A stretch of DNA of 64,000 bases from positions 1-64,000 of the forward strand of contig JAKFWA010000046.1 in assembly GCA_021732995.1 (NCBI GenBank), given 5' to 3'. A model generated the notes under the pieces. The model was not told the DNA's origin. It did not search any database and saw only the letters and a program-made list of their open reading frames with translations. A program made the translations under genes and the position numbers. Of this stretch, positions 1 to 8,931 are shown one piece after another; position 1 is the stretch's first letter, and the number at the start of each line of letters is the position of its first letter. The stretch is from Planctomycetaceae bacterium (GTDB taxonomy: Bacteria; Planctomycetota; Planctomycetia; Planctomycetales; Planctomycetaceae).

Positions 1-1
1 G

Positions 2-1150
2 CCCCCAGCCCCTCTCCCCGAAGGGGCGAGGGGAGCAATGGCTAGTACCATCTCTCACGAAGATGGACTGAGAGATTTACTCACGACGGCTCCTCTTCCC
101 ACCCGCAATGTGCAGGACAACTTGTCGGACATCGCGGCTGAGGTTGCTGCCAACAACACCGGCGTGAAGCAACTGCTGGATCTCGTGGACCGCTATTCGT
201 TGCCGGTCGTGCAGGCTTACATGCGGCACATTCAGCGCGCGGCTTGTGAGAAGATGCGTCGAGCACTCTCGGCGATGCCAGACGGAAAATACTCCTTCAC
301 GGATCATCTCGATGACGGCTCGCCAATTCAGGCGACGATCACGATCAAGGGCGACGCGGCGACTGTCGACTTCACAGGGACCGGTCCGGTGCTGCGGACA
401 TCGAACCTCAATGCGAATCGAGCCATCACCACAGCCGCGACGCTGTATGTCTTCCGGTGCTTGATCAATGAGGACATCCCGCTCAACAGCGGCGTGCTGG
501 AGCCGGTTGAGATCATTTTGCCCGAATGCTTGTTGAACCCGCCCAGTGCTCCCGATGCGCGGGATTGTGTGGCCATCGTTGGCGGAAACGTCGAGACATC
601 ACAACGTGTGGTGGATGTGCTGCTCGGCGCACTGAAGCTGGCGGCAGCGAGCCAAGGAACGATGAACAACCTGACGTTCGGCGATGGCACGTTCGGGTAT
701 TACGAAACCATCTGCGGCGGCAGCGGAGCGACTCGCGACTCGGATGGAGCTGACGCGGTTCACACTCACATGACCAACACGCGACTGACGGATGCCGAAG
801 TCATCGAGCGGCGTTACCCCGTCCGCGTGCATGAATTCTCGATCCGCAAGGGTTCGGGCGGAGCCGGACAGCATCGCGGCGGCGACGGCATCGTGCGACG
901 CATCGAATTTCTTAAGCCGCTGAAGGTCTCCCTGCTGACGGAGCGGCGCGGACCTTACTCACCCTTTGGGCTCGAAGGCGGTTCATCTGGAGCCTGCGGC
1001 GAAAATAGTCTCACTCGCGCTGCCACCGGTCAGACCGAAAGCTTGCCGGGCAAGGTTCAACTGGAAATTGCGGCAGGGGATGTCCTGACAATCAAAACCC
1101 CCGGCGCAGGCGGTTGGGGGAGACCTCGTGAACCGTCCGCAGTGGAGTAA
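2..1150 (+). CDS. Hydantoinase B / 5-oxoprolinase-type protein, C-terminal part (partial at left edge)
   Basis: Members of the HyuB/oxoprolinase family hydrolyse hydantoins or 5-oxoproline with ATP, usually together with a HyuA-type subunit. The reading frame is open to the left edge, and the first ATG in it is at 38. The piece resembles the C-terminal two thirds of the family (usually over 500 residues). After ATG 38 it contains the conserved RNVQDNLSDI segment near residue 24, a DFTGTGP-like stretch near 110, TMNNLTFG near 208 and the Gly-rich GSGGAGQHRGGDG segment near 273. The family's N-terminal part must lie outside the window or be missing. The residues just before the recognisable homology are encoded by a GC-rich hairpin element (8-35), so the gene may carry an in-frame insertion or be broken here. 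The family is clear; intactness is not. Confidence 0.85.
   Translation, partial: PPAPLPEGARGAMASTISHEDGLRDLLTTAPLPTRNVQDNLSDIAAEVAANNTGVKQLLDLVDRYSLPVVQAYMRHIQRAACEKMRRALSAMPDGKYSFTDHLDDGSPIQATITIKGDAATVDFTGTGPVLRTSNLNANRAITTAATLYVFRCLINEDIPLNSGVLEPVEIILPECLLNPPSAPDARDCVAIVGGNVETSQRVVDVLLGALKLAAASQGTMNNLTFGDGTFGYYETICGGSGATRDSDGADAVHTHMTNTRLTDAEVIERRYPVRVHEFSIRKGSGGAGQHRGGDGIVRRIEFLKPLKVSLLTERRGPYSPFGLEGGSSGACGENSLTRAATGQTESLPGKVQLEIAAGDVLTIKTPGAGGWGRPREPSAVE
8..35. repeat. GC-rich short palindromic element inside the hydantoinase frame
   Basis: A C-rich run is followed by a G-rich run: CCCC-GAA-GGGG at 16-26, flanked by CCTCT and CGAGGGGA. It looks like a small mobile palindrome (REP-like). 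It lies in frame with the downstream gene and replaces the residues expected before the conserved family sequence. No second copy was noticed in the window. Confidence 0.45.
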
Positions 1151-1201
1151 CAGGTAAGCCGGACAATTCTGTCCGGCTGTCGGACAGGATTGTCCGACCT
1201 G
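1151..1201. repeat. Tandem palindrome between convergent genes, possible bidirectional terminator
   Basis: Two perfect hairpins lie back to back: AGCCGGACA (1157-1165) pairs with TGTCCGGCT (1170-1178), and GTCGGACA (1179-1186) pairs with TGTCCGAC (1191-1198). An outer pair, CAGGT (1151-1155) and ACCTG (1197-1201), encloses both. The two hairpins share the core GGACA-N4-TGTCC. The position, directly after the stop of the plus-strand gene and 32 bases from the stop of the minus-strand gene, fits a bidirectional terminator or a REP-type element. There is no U-tract. Confidence 0.7.
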
Positions 1202-1232
1202 CAAACTTTGTGGTCTCAACCCTGCTGGATCA

Positions 1233-2681
1233 TTAGGCCAGAATGTCTTTAATCACGTGACCATGCACGTCGGTCAGACGCATGTCGCGACCGCTGAAGC
1301 GGAACGTGAGCTTCGTGTGATCCATGCCCAGCAGATGCAACATCGTGGCGTGCAGGTCGTGCATCTCGAGTTTGTTCTCGACGACTTTGTAACCGAACTC
1401 GTCGGTCGCGCCGTAGGTGATGCCGCCCTTCACTCCGCCTCCGGCCATCCACATCGAGAAGCCGTATTGATTGTGGTCACGGCCATCGCTGCCTTGAGCG
1501 AAGGGAGTGCGGCCAAACTCACCCGACCAGACCACCAGCGTGCTTTCCAGTAGCCCGCGTTCCGCCAGATCATTCAGCAGCGCGGCAATCGGCTTGTCGA
1601 CCGTGCGTGCGTTCTTGGTGTGACCGTCGCGCAGTCCAGCGTGCTGGTCCCAACGGTCACCGTTGCCGCCGGGACAAGTGAGTTCGATAAACCGCACACC
1701 GCGCTCGACGAGTCGCCGGGCGATCAAGCAGATGCGACCAAAAGTCCGAGTGTTGCCGAAATCGTCTTCGAGCCCGTAAGCCTCTTGAGTGGCTTTGGAC
1801 TCCTTGCTGATCTCCATCAACTCAGGCACCGCCGTCTGCATTTTGGCGGCGAGTTCATAATTCGAGATCGCAGCTTCCAGTTGATCAGTCTTGCCGAAGC
1901 GGTCGTAGACGCGGCTGTCGAGTTTCTTCAGCAGCGCGAGCTTGTTGTCCTGCAACTGCGCCGAGGTCTCGAGCCGCTTGATGTTCGCGACTGGCGGATC
2001 GCTCGCGGCGAAGGTCGAACCTTGATAGCTCGCAGGCAAGAAGCCGCTGTTGAAGTTGTCCAGTCCACCTGGAGGAATCAGACCACCATTCAAGACGATG
2101 AAGCCGGGCAGGTCATTGCAGAGGCTTCCCAAACCGTAGCCCACCCACGCACCCATGCTAGGCCGGCCCTGCTGGCCATGACCTGTATGCAGGAAGTAGT
2201 TGGCGTTGGTGTGTTCCGGGAACTGCGACGTCAGAGACCGGATGACGGCCAGCTTGTCGACATGCTTCGCGACATGCGGAAATAGGTCGCTGACCGGGAT
2301 GCCGCTCTGACCGTAGTTTTGAAACTTCCACGGACTGGCCAGCGTCGCGCCGATGTTGTTGAACTGCGTGGGTTCAATCTTCATCGCGAACGGTTTGCCG
2401 TTGTCTTTGTCCAGTCGCGGTTTTGGATCGAACGAATCCACCTGCGAGACTCCTCCATCCATATAGAGGAAGACAATGCTCTTCACCTTGGTGGGAAAGT
2501 GCGGTTCGCGCGGTGCGAACGGGTGCAGGTCACGCGACGAGTTATCAGCAGCGAATCCCTGACTGGCCAGCAGGCTGGAGAGCAGGCTGGAGAGCGCGAC
2601 GGCGCCAAAACCGTTCGCGCAATTCATGAGCATGCTGCGACGGGTCAGCGGCAGATTCAGATAACGTCCGCAGTGAGACAT
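1233..2681 (-). CDS. DUF1501 protein, Tat-exported, sulfatase-like fold
   Basis: A 482-residue DUF1501 protein, a family related to the alkaline phosphatase/sulfatase superfamily and very numerous in planctomycetes, where its role is not established. The N-terminus has a Tat-type signal: TRRSM at residues 13-17, then a hydrophobic stretch ending near AAD at about 46. Family features include YMDGGVSQVDSFDPKP near residue 73, HTGHGQQGRPSMGAWVGYGL near 166, and GEFGRTPF with DGRDHNQYGF in the C-terminal third. These genes are commonly paired with DUF1549/DUF1553 genes; here none is adjacent, and the upstream neighbour on the same strand is a symporter. Confidence 0.95.
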   Translation of the reverse strand: MSHCGRYLNLPLTRRSMLMNCANGFGAVALSSLLSSLLASQGFAADNSSRDLHPFAPREPHFPTKVKSIVFLYMDGGVSQVDSFDPKPRLDKDNGKPFAMKIEPTQFNNIGATLASPWKFQNYGQSGIPVSDLFPHVAKHVDKLAVIRSLTSQFPEHTNANYFLHTGHGQQGRPSMGAWVGYGLGSLCNDLPGFIVLNGGLIPPGGLDNFNSGFLPASYQGSTFAASDPPVANIKRLETSAQLQDNKLALLKKLDSRVYDRFGKTDQLEAAISNYELAAKMQTAVPELMEISKESKATQEAYGLEDDFGNTRTFGRICLIARRLVERGVRFIELTCPGGNGDRWDQHAGLRDGHTKNARTVDKPIAALLNDLAERGLLESTLVVWSGEFGRTPFAQGSDGRDHNQYGFSMWMAGGGVKGGITYGATDEFGYKVVENKLEMHDLHATMLHLLGMDHTKLTFRFSGRDMRLTDVHGHVIKDILA

Positions 2682-2823
2682 AGCGGCACCTGGCAGGAAC
2701 GAAGGCGGGAATCGAGGCGGGACGAATAAGCGATTCTGTCGTCTGGCCAGTGCGGACTCAATGCGATCAACGATCCGCTGGCGGAAACATCGGGAAACTG
2801 TTGAAGAGACCGTGACGCCTCAA

Positions 2824-4200
2824 TTACGGCGTCACCGATTCCACATTAGCGGTTCCGACATCAACCGCGTCAGGACTCGCCGGCTCCATGCGGTTGACGC
2901 AGGCCGCGACCAGAACGTCTCCGGTCACGTTAAGCGTCGTGCGGCACATATCGAGCAGCCGATCGACTCCCAGGATGATGCCGATGCCTTCGCCGGGAAC
3001 TCCGACCGACTGCAGCACCAGTACCACCAGCGGCAGCGAGCCGCCGGGAACTCCGGCAGTGCCGATACCCGCCAGCACGGACATCAACACGACCTGCACC
3101 TGTTGCGCGATTGTGAGTTCCACGCCAAACACTTGCGCGAGGAATAGCACCGTCAGGCCTTCGTACAACGCAGTGCCGTTCTGGTTAGCGGTCGATCCGA
3201 CCGTCAGCACGAAGCTGGACACTTCGCGACGCACTCCGAGATTCGTTTCGGTGACTCGCAGCGCCGTCGGCAGTGTGGCGTTGGAGGATGATGTCGCGAA
3301 TGCGGTGAGGATGACTTCGGTGATGCGGCCGAAGAATTGTCGCGGGCTGAGCTTCGCAAAGATCATCGCCACGATCGAGTACACACCGAACATGTGCAGC
3401 CCCAGCCCCAGCAGCACTGTGCCCACATACCAGGCGAGAGTCTTCAGGATTTCCAGCCCGAGCAGCGCAGATAGCGAGAACACCAGCCCCGCGACTCCGT
3501 ACGGTGCGAGCTTCATCGCGAAACCGATGATGACCATGCAGACGTCGTAGACGCCTTCCAGCACGGCGATCAGCGGTCCGGTCCTTTCGGGCGCCAGCGT
3601 GATCGCGACGCCGACCATCAGTGAGAACACCATCACGGCCAGCATGCCGCCGCCGGGGGAACTGCCGTCGATCGCGCCGACCATTTCCTGCAACGGATTC
3701 TTCGGGATCAGATCCAGTAGTGAGTCACGCAGAGACTTCGCTTTGCCAGCCTGCTCAACCCGTTTCTTCGATTCCGCGTCGGTCTTTGCGGGATCCTCAT
3801 ATTGCTTACGCAACTGCGTGCGCTGCTCGTCCGGCAGCCGATCTCCGGGACGAATCGTGTTGGCCAACGTGAGGCCGATGAAGACTGAGGCGGATGACAG
3901 CACCAGCGTCATAAGGGCCGTTTTCAGTCCCAGCCGCCCCAGCTTGCGAACGTCTCCGATACCGGCGACTCCCAGCGTGAGCGCGGAAAACACCAGCGGC
4001 ACCACCACCATGAAGATCAGTCTCAGGAAGACCTGCCCGATCGGCTCCGCGAAGTTCTTGGCGAAGCTGGCGAGCATCGGGTTTGGATTGCCCTCGGCGT
4101 CGGCCGGGAACACTCCTCGAGCGATCAAGCCTGCAGTCACACCGAACACAAGGCCAGCCAGAATTTGCCAGTGCAGCGGAAACTTGGACTTCGATTCCAT
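2824..4200 (-). CDS. Dicarboxylate/glutamate:cation symporter (SDF family)
   Basis: A 458-residue inner-membrane symporter of the GltP/DctA (sodium:dicarboxylate) family, probably taking up acidic amino acids or C4-dicarboxylates with H+ or Na+. Family signatures are present: the serine-rich re-entrant hairpin ATSSSNATLPT near residue 302, NQNGTALYEG near 341 (the NxxGT cation/substrate motif) and GVPGGSLPL near 385 (HP2), then DRLLDMCRTTLNVTGD near the end. Between the third and fourth transmembrane segments there is a long charged loop (about residues 105-165, rich in Lys, Glu, Arg), longer than in E. coli GltP. The substrate cannot be decided from sequence alone. It is followed on the same strand by the DUF1501 gene, with a gap of about 140 bases. 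Confidence 0.95.
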   Translation of the reverse strand: MESKSKFPLHWQILAGLVFGVTAGLIARGVFPADAEGNPNPMLASFAKNFAEPIGQVFLRLIFMVVVPLVFSALTLGVAGIGDVRKLGRLGLKTALMTLVLSSASVFIGLTLANTIRPGDRLPDEQRTQLRKQYEDPAKTDAESKKRVEQAGKAKSLRDSLLDLIPKNPLQEMVGAIDGSSPGGGMLAVMVFSLMVGVAITLAPERTGPLIAVLEGVYDVCMVIIGFAMKLAPYGVAGLVFSLSALLGLEILKTLAWYVGTVLLGLGLHMFGVYSIVAMIFAKLSPRQFFGRITEVILTAFATSSSNATLPTALRVTETNLGVRREVSSFVLTVGSTANQNGTALYEGLTVLFLAQVFGVELTIAQQVQVVLMSVLAGIGTAGVPGGSLPLVVLVLQSVGVPGEGIGIILGVDRLLDMCRTTLNVTGDVLVAACVNRMEPASPDAVDVGTANVESVTP

Positions 4201-4387
4201 GATCGCCCTTTGAGTTTGAAATCAGTTCTGTCGGCGCGTCGGACTTTCAAAGTTGTGGATTGCTCTGCAATCAGCACGCAGCGAGATCTCACTCACACTG
4301 TCGCACACCCGCAGCACAACGCTTCTTGAACCGTCCAGATCAACGAGGACGGCGGGCAGTCTGCGAGAACCGCCGCGTTTGCGATAC

Positions 4388-4921
4388 TCAAGCGGGAGCT
4401 GAAGTTTGTCCGCCAGCCGCGTCTTCCTCGGCCTGACCGGCGAATTCTGAATAACGTTCGAGCGCCAGGATCATGCGTTCGAGCAAACCGACCATGCGGG
4501 GAATGTCCGTTTCCACGAGCCGCTGCAACTGACTCATCCGACCGACGAACTCGTCCGTCTCCTGCCGCAGATCGATGCCGGTTTGCTTCACGATCTCGAC
4601 TTTTTCCTGACAGTAAGCCAGTCGGCGTTTGGCGTCGGCCAGCGCCTTCTTCTCCTCTACCAGAGAGGGCTTATGACCATACGCTTCCTTGCGCATGCGA
4701 TTGGTTTCCAGCGAGGTGCGGGTCTCGGCGACATCATCAAACGCGTCGAGGACCTCCTGACGCCAGTACCGCGGTTGATCATTCTCAACCCAGCTCAGCG
4801 CGTAGAACACCTGCTCCTGCAGATTGGTGAGAGCGTCATTGACTCGCTGTGAAAACACCAGCAACGCCGCTCGAAAGTCGCGAAGAGAATCAATTGAGTG
4901 CACGTTCGCTTGATCGGACAT
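4388..4921 (-). CDS. Conserved coiled-coil protein of unknown function
   Basis: A 177-residue protein, predicted cytosolic and mostly helical. The start at 4921 is preferred over an upstream one at 4990 because AGGACGA lies about 8 bases before this ATG and the protein then begins directly with conserved-looking sequence (SLRDFRAALL). A central segment, ALSWVENDQPRYWRQEV, is followed by long heptad-like Lys/Glu/Ala-rich helices (about residues 70-115) and a Leu/Arg-rich helix near the C-terminus. It resembles a family of planctomycete proteins remembered by the WxxxDxPRYW motif, for which no function is known. The acidic Gly/Ala tail is low complexity. Confidence 0.8.
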   Translation of the reverse strand: MSDQANVHSIDSLRDFRAALLVFSQRVNDALTNLQEQVFYALSWVENDQPRYWRQEVLDAFDDVAETRTSLETNRMRKEAYGHKPSLVEEKKALADAKRRLAYCQEKVEIVKQTGIDLRQETDEFVGRMSQLQRLVETDIPRMVGLLERMILALERYSEFAGQAEEDAAGGQTSAPA

Positions 4922-5358
4922 CGCGTTCGTCCTGATGTGAATATGCGAGTTTGCGAGCGACGCTGACTCCGCCTGCCGCTTCACAAGCATCAGGCGTCGT
5001 TAGAGTTCGAGTGAAGTCACTAAAGCGCGTAGCTTAACGCCCGAAGTTGAACATTCAGGTGTCTCACGGGAAATGAGGATCAAGCCGAAGCCTGCAGATT
5101 CTGCAACCAGCTCAGGCACGGATATGCATAGACCTGCAGAAATGGAGGGTGAGCGGTCTGACTCGGAAAGTTATTCCGGCGCGCGGTTGCGGGGTGGGTC
5201 GACAGCCCCCGCGTAACCGGCTTTCTCGTCATGGCAGGCACAGACGGATGCCGATGAATGCCGTGTCTGCCTGGACGCCGGGGCCAAGGGAGTGCGCACC
5301 GGTTGTGTCCAAAGCTGGGCGGGAACCAGGCGGATCGCTGAGACATGAGGAGGAAAGC
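4922..5358. other. Intergenic region between divergent genes
   Basis: About 437 bases between the coiled-coil gene (minus) and the exported-protein gene (plus). It should contain both promoters. Open frames crossing it on either strand are Arg/Pro-rich and have no start signals, so no gene is called. The only clear site is the strong ribosome-binding sequence GAGGAGGAAAG just before 5359. Confidence 0.6.
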
Positions 5359-6096
5359 ATGGCCGTCCGTCGAATCCGCTGGAGCTACTGTATCGCTTTG
5401 GGAGCCCTGCTGGTGCCCCTGACAGCGAACGCGGACTTTCCGTGGCCGTGGAAGTCGTCAGCGAAATACAAAGCCTGGAAGCAGGAACGCGACGAGCAAC
5501 GCTCAAGCTACTACGCCGAACGAGCTGAAGATCCAGTCGGCGCTCGCCAGTACGAATACAAAGGCAAGGATTGGCCGCCTTATCCGCGTCCGACGGGACC
5601 GTCTCAGGTTCCGACACACGTTTACCATGCGGCTCACTATTGGCCGCATCCGTATGTGTGCCAGGATCGCGAGATCGTGCGCCAGTACATCTATCTGCAG
5701 GAAGAAGCGGGCTGGGTTTCCGAGACGACTCTGTACGACTACCACTTTGACCGCGACCAGCAGGCGTTGAACCGTGCTGGTTTGATTCATCTGAAGTGGA
5801 TTCTGGAGAACGCTCCGGAAAACCGCCGCACGGTCTTTGTGCAGTCGGGAGCGAACAACGGCGCCAGCCAGTTGCGCATGTCGAACGTGCAGTCGGAACT
5901 CGCTGAAATCGTTCCTGCGGGCGCAATGCCTGCGGTGGCGCTGCGAGTGACTCAACCGCTCGGCCGACCGGCTCTGGAGGTCGACAAGATTCAGCGATCC
6001 GAGATCGACTCTCAGCCGATTCCTCGCATTTCTCCGCCGTTTGCGAACGGTGGTCTCGGCAGCACGGGAGCCACTCAAGGCAACTCCGGTCTGTAA
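5359..6096 (+). CDS. Exported protein of unknown function
   Basis: A 245-residue protein with a clear signal peptide (residues 1-24, Arg-rich start, hydrophobic core ALGALLVPL, cleavage near ANA-D). The start at 5359 is chosen because GAGGAGGAAAG immediately precedes it and the signal peptide then starts correctly; a longer frame from 5149 has no such support. The mature N-terminus is rich in Trp, Tyr, Lys and Arg (FPWPWKSSAKYKAW). The middle has YWPHPYVCQDREIVRQ and an HLKWILENAP-like segment. The C-terminal 60 residues are Pro/Gly/Ser-rich and probably disordered. The alternation of hydrophobic and polar segments around RRTVFVQSGAN suggests a globular domain, but no family was recognised with confidence. 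The next gene is an AAA+ ATPase 87 bases away, across a hairpin. Confidence 0.85.
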   Translation: MAVRRIRWSYCIALGALLVPLTANADFPWPWKSSAKYKAWKQERDEQRSSYYAERAEDPVGARQYEYKGKDWPPYPRPTGPSQVPTHVYHAAHYWPHPYVCQDREIVRQYIYLQEEAGWVSETTLYDYHFDRDQQALNRAGLIHLKWILENAPENRRTVFVQSGANNGASQLRMSNVQSELAEIVPAGAMPAVALRVTQPLGRPALEVDKIQRSEIDSQPIPRISPPFANGGLGSTGATQGNSGL

Positions 6097-6101
6097 TGCG
6101 T

Positions 6102-6135
6102 GCGACTTCGGTATCAGCTTGATATCCGAAGTCGC
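6102..6135 (+). terminator. Long hairpin between two co-directional genes
   Basis: GCGACTTCGG (6102-6111) pairs with CCGAAGTCGC (6126-6135), and the loop pairs further (TATCA with TGATA, loop GCT, one bulged T). The stem is 15 pairs in all. It lies 6 bases after the stop codon at 6096 and 47 bases before the next start. Only a weak T-rich stretch (GTTTCT) follows, so it may act as a partial terminator or a stabilising 3' structure. Confidence 0.65.
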
Positions 6136-6182
6136 GGCGTTTCTGGCATTGGTCATCCAACAATTTCAATCGCGCGGTCCCG

Positions 6183-7817
6183 ATGATTGGCGGCAATCCT
6201 CAACCTTCGAATCCGGGCCTTCCGGGATCGCTGAGTCAGTCGTTGTTCGGGTCAGTGCTGCCCGGAGCACCGACGAGCAGCGGCGCAGGTGCTCCACCAC
6301 CATTGCCGCCTTCGCGTCCTGCGCTGACGCCCCCGAATCCACTGACGACGCCGCTTCCTCTAGGCAATACGCAACCGGGCTTCCGTAGCTACACCCAGCA
6401 AGCAGACCTCTACGCCGAGCTGTTTGGCGTCGCGAACAAGCCTCGACTGGACGTGCCGACCTCCAGCCACAAACCTCAATCGCGGCTCAAGCAGGCGAAC
6501 GCGCCGGCACCGACGAGTCCTCGCAACCTGAAGGACAGCGGCCTGTCGGTCAGTCAGGTCTGCGACTTGATCCTCAAGCAACTCTATTTGCACGGCAACT
6601 TGATGGGGGTTGAGATCGCGCGCAACGCGCGGTTGCCATTCAATGTCATTGACGAGTGCCTGCGGTTTCTGAAAGAGGATCACTGCCTCGAAGTTTCATC
6701 CGGCGACGTGATTGGTCGCGTATCCTATCGGTTCTCGCTGACGGAAACCGGGCGCACACGTGCCCGCGAGGCGTTTGATTTCTGCCGCTACGTAGGACCA
6801 GCTCCGGTGCCGCTGGAGCAGTACGTGGAGCAGTGTCGTCGTCAGGCGGTGACGGGCATCAACTGCACTCAGGATGCGCTGCTGGAAGCGTTTGAAGACC
6901 TGATTATCGCTCCGACCCTGTTGGACGAACTGGGCCCGGCGGTGTGCAGCGGCAAGTCGATCTTCCTGTATGGCCCGCCGGGCAACGGGAAGTCGCGGAT
7001 CGCGAAGGGACTCGGCCGGTTCCTGAATCAGCACGGCGGCGAGATCTATGTGCCGTACGCGATTCACAGCGAAAACAGCATCATCACGATCTTCGATCCC
7101 AGTCTGCATCAGACGACGGATGAGGAAGAGCTGCGGATGCTGCTGGGCGATGCGAATCAAACCGAAACGCAAACCGACATCGGTCGTCTGCTGCATGAGA
7201 ATCATGCGGACATGCGTTGGCGGCGCGTGCGGCGTCCGGTGGTGGTGACGGGCGGCGAACTGACGCTCGATATGCTGGACCTGCGGTTCAACAAGCAGAG
7301 CAACTTCTATACGGGGCCGCTGCAACTGAAGGCGAACAGCGGCGTCTTCATGATCGACGACTTCGGCCGTCAGATTGTGTCGCCGAAAGACTTGCTCAAC
7401 CGCTGGATTCTGCCGCTCGAAGAACGCATTGATTACGTCACTTTGGCCACCGGCAAGAAGTTTCCGGTGCCGTTCGAGCTGCTGATCATTTTCTCAACGA
7501 ATCTCGAACCGGCGCATCTGGTGGACGACGCGTTCCTGCGACGTATCCGGCACAAGGTGAAGATAGATACGCCCTCGCGTGAGCTGTTCACAGAAATCTT
7601 TAGTCTTTCTTGCGAGCAGAAGAATATTGCCTTCGAACCGCGGGCCGTCGAGTTCCTCTTCCACAACTATTACAACGTTGGTCGGCTGCCAAGATCTTCC
7701 GACCCTAGGGATTTGTTGGAGATCATTCAGGCAATCTGTCGATTCAGGAATCAGCGAATGGTTTTGACTCAAGAGCTAATGGCTGAAGCGACTCACAGAT
7801 TCTTCAGCAAGTTGTGA
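6183..7817 (+). CDS. AAA+ ATPase with winged-helix-like N-terminal region
   Basis: A 544-residue cytosolic ATPase. Residues 1-115 are Pro/Ser/Gly-rich and likely disordered. Residues 120-200 look like a helix-turn-helix or winged-helix domain (VCDLILKQLYLHGNL, then RYGFSLTETGR-type strands, here YRFSLTETGRTRARE). The AAA+ core follows: Walker A GPPGNGKS at 264-271, Walker B FMIDDFG from 389 and a sensor-like FSTN near 438. The arginine pair FLRRIRHK at about 455 is in the position expected for an arginine finger. Function is unknown; such proteins are remembered from planctomycetes beside secreted or TPR proteins. It is flanked by an exported protein and a TPR lipoprotein on the same strand, so a role linked to envelope or secretion machinery is possible but only inferred. 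Confidence 0.9.
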   Translation: MIGGNPQPSNPGLPGSLSQSLFGSVLPGAPTSSGAGAPPPLPPSRPALTPPNPLTTPLPLGNTQPGFRSYTQQADLYAELFGVANKPRLDVPTSSHKPQSRLKQANAPAPTSPRNLKDSGLSVSQVCDLILKQLYLHGNLMGVEIARNARLPFNVIDECLRFLKEDHCLEVSSGDVIGRVSYRFSLTETGRTRAREAFDFCRYVGPAPVPLEQYVEQCRRQAVTGINCTQDALLEAFEDLIIAPTLLDELGPAVCSGKSIFLYGPPGNGKSRIAKGLGRFLNQHGGEIYVPYAIHSENSIITIFDPSLHQTTDEEELRMLLGDANQTETQTDIGRLLHENHADMRWRRVRRPVVVTGGELTLDMLDLRFNKQSNFYTGPLQLKANSGVFMIDDFGRQIVSPKDLLNRWILPLEERIDYVTLATGKKFPVPFELLIIFSTNLEPAHLVDDAFLRRIRHKVKIDTPSRELFTEIFSLSCEQKNIAFEPRAVEFLFHNYYNVGRLPRSSDPRDLLEIIQAICRFRNQRMVLTQELMAEATHRFFSKL

Positions 7818-7896
7818 CGAGCGTGATCGGCAACCTCTTGTGTCTCAAGCGTTTGCTCGCCCTCAGGATGAGGTGCGTCGCATAAGGAGATGCGGG

Positions 7897-8922
7897 ATGC
7901 CGGCAGCTATGCTTTATCGATTGACTCTTGCAGGGTGCCTGTGTGCACTCGTGGGATGCCAGTCGGCCGGAATAAAGTCGTGGAACCCGCTCAAATTCGG
8001 CTCTGAACACGCTGCCCGGACCAAAGGTCTGAAGGATCCTGTTCGCACGCATCTGGCTTACGCTCAATTGCAGGAGCATAGCGGCAATCTCAACGACGCT
8101 CGCGAGTCCTATCAGATCGCTCTGGAACAGGACGCGAAGTCCGTGGAAGCCGTGCTGGGTCTAGCTCGACTGGAACAACTCGCCGGACGCGATCGCGACG
8201 CCGATCTGCAGTTCAAAAAAGCACTGCAGATGGCGCCGGGCAATGTGCATGTCATCGAATCGGTGGCTCAATTCTACCTGAGCCAGGATCGCTTCGATGA
8301 AGCCGTGAAGTTGCTCGAAAAGGGCGTGGAAGCAGATCCTCAGAATCGCAAGATGAGGTTCAACCTGGGAGTCGCATTGGCTCGCGCGGGAGACGTCAAA
8401 CGCGCGGAAACCCAGTTTGTGCAGGCCATCGGAGACGCCGAAGCTGACTACAATCTGGGCGTGATCCTCTATGAGAAGGGTGACGTGGCCGAGGCTGAAA
8501 GACGTTTCCAGCGAGCGGTCACTCGCAAGCCCGGTCTCGTGCAGGCCAAGAACTGGCTGGATGAAATTCGCGCGGAACGTGCCAATGGCGGCAAGAACAT
8601 GCTCGCCAGCAATGTGGTCGATCAGGTCGAAGAACTGGCAGCACCGGTTCCCACACTCGGGTCGAACGTTCCTCGATCTCAGCCCACGACCGACCTGGTG
8701 AGCAACACCGCGATGCCGCTGGTCACTCCGTCAGGCAACGGCTCCGTGCCGCTGGTCCCACCGACCGTGGAATCCGCCCCGAATCTGCTGGGACAGAGGG
8801 CCTTGGAGCCTTCGCAGATGTCTCCAATTCAGTTGGAGCAGTACGAGAACTCTCTGCCACCGGGTGAACGCGAACGGTTCCGTCAGGCACGGATGGCTCA
8901 GCAGCCGCAGATGCTGCGCTAA
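7897..8922 (+). CDS. TPR-repeat lipoprotein
   Basis: A 341-residue protein with a lipoprotein signal: lipobox LVGC with the modifiable cysteine at residue 21. The start at 7897 has AAGGAG 7 bases upstream; a frame extension to 7840 has no such signal and would mask the signal peptide. Residues 45-225 contain about five tetratricopeptide repeats, for example the segments around AYAQLQEHSGNLNDARESYQ, LGLARLEQLAGRDRDA and YNLGVILYEKGDVAEAERRF. The C-terminal 120 residues are Pro/Val/Ser-rich and end in a Gln/Met/Arg-rich tail, probably disordered. It is likely anchored at the inner or outer membrane and acts as a protein-interaction scaffold. It is in the same direction as, and 79 bases after, the AAA+ ATPase gene. 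Confidence 0.92.
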   Translation: MPAAMLYRLTLAGCLCALVGCQSAGIKSWNPLKFGSEHAARTKGLKDPVRTHLAYAQLQEHSGNLNDARESYQIALEQDAKSVEAVLGLARLEQLAGRDRDADLQFKKALQMAPGNVHVIESVAQFYLSQDRFDEAVKLLEKGVEADPQNRKMRFNLGVALARAGDVKRAETQFVQAIGDAEADYNLGVILYEKGDVAEAERRFQRAVTRKPGLVQAKNWLDEIRAERANGGKNMLASNVVDQVEELAAPVPTLGSNVPRSQPTTDLVSNTAMPLVTPSGNGSVPLVPPTVESAPNLLGQRALEPSQMSPIQLEQYENSLPPGERERFRQARMAQQPQMLR

Positions 8923-8931
8923 CCGCTCCGT

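Noticed and set aside
1620-2285. Plus-strand open frame of 221 codons
   Set aside because: Antisense to the DUF1501 gene with no start signal and biased residues.
5149-5358. N-terminal extension of the exported protein
   Set aside because: No ribosome-binding site, Arg/Pro-rich, and it would bury the signal peptide.
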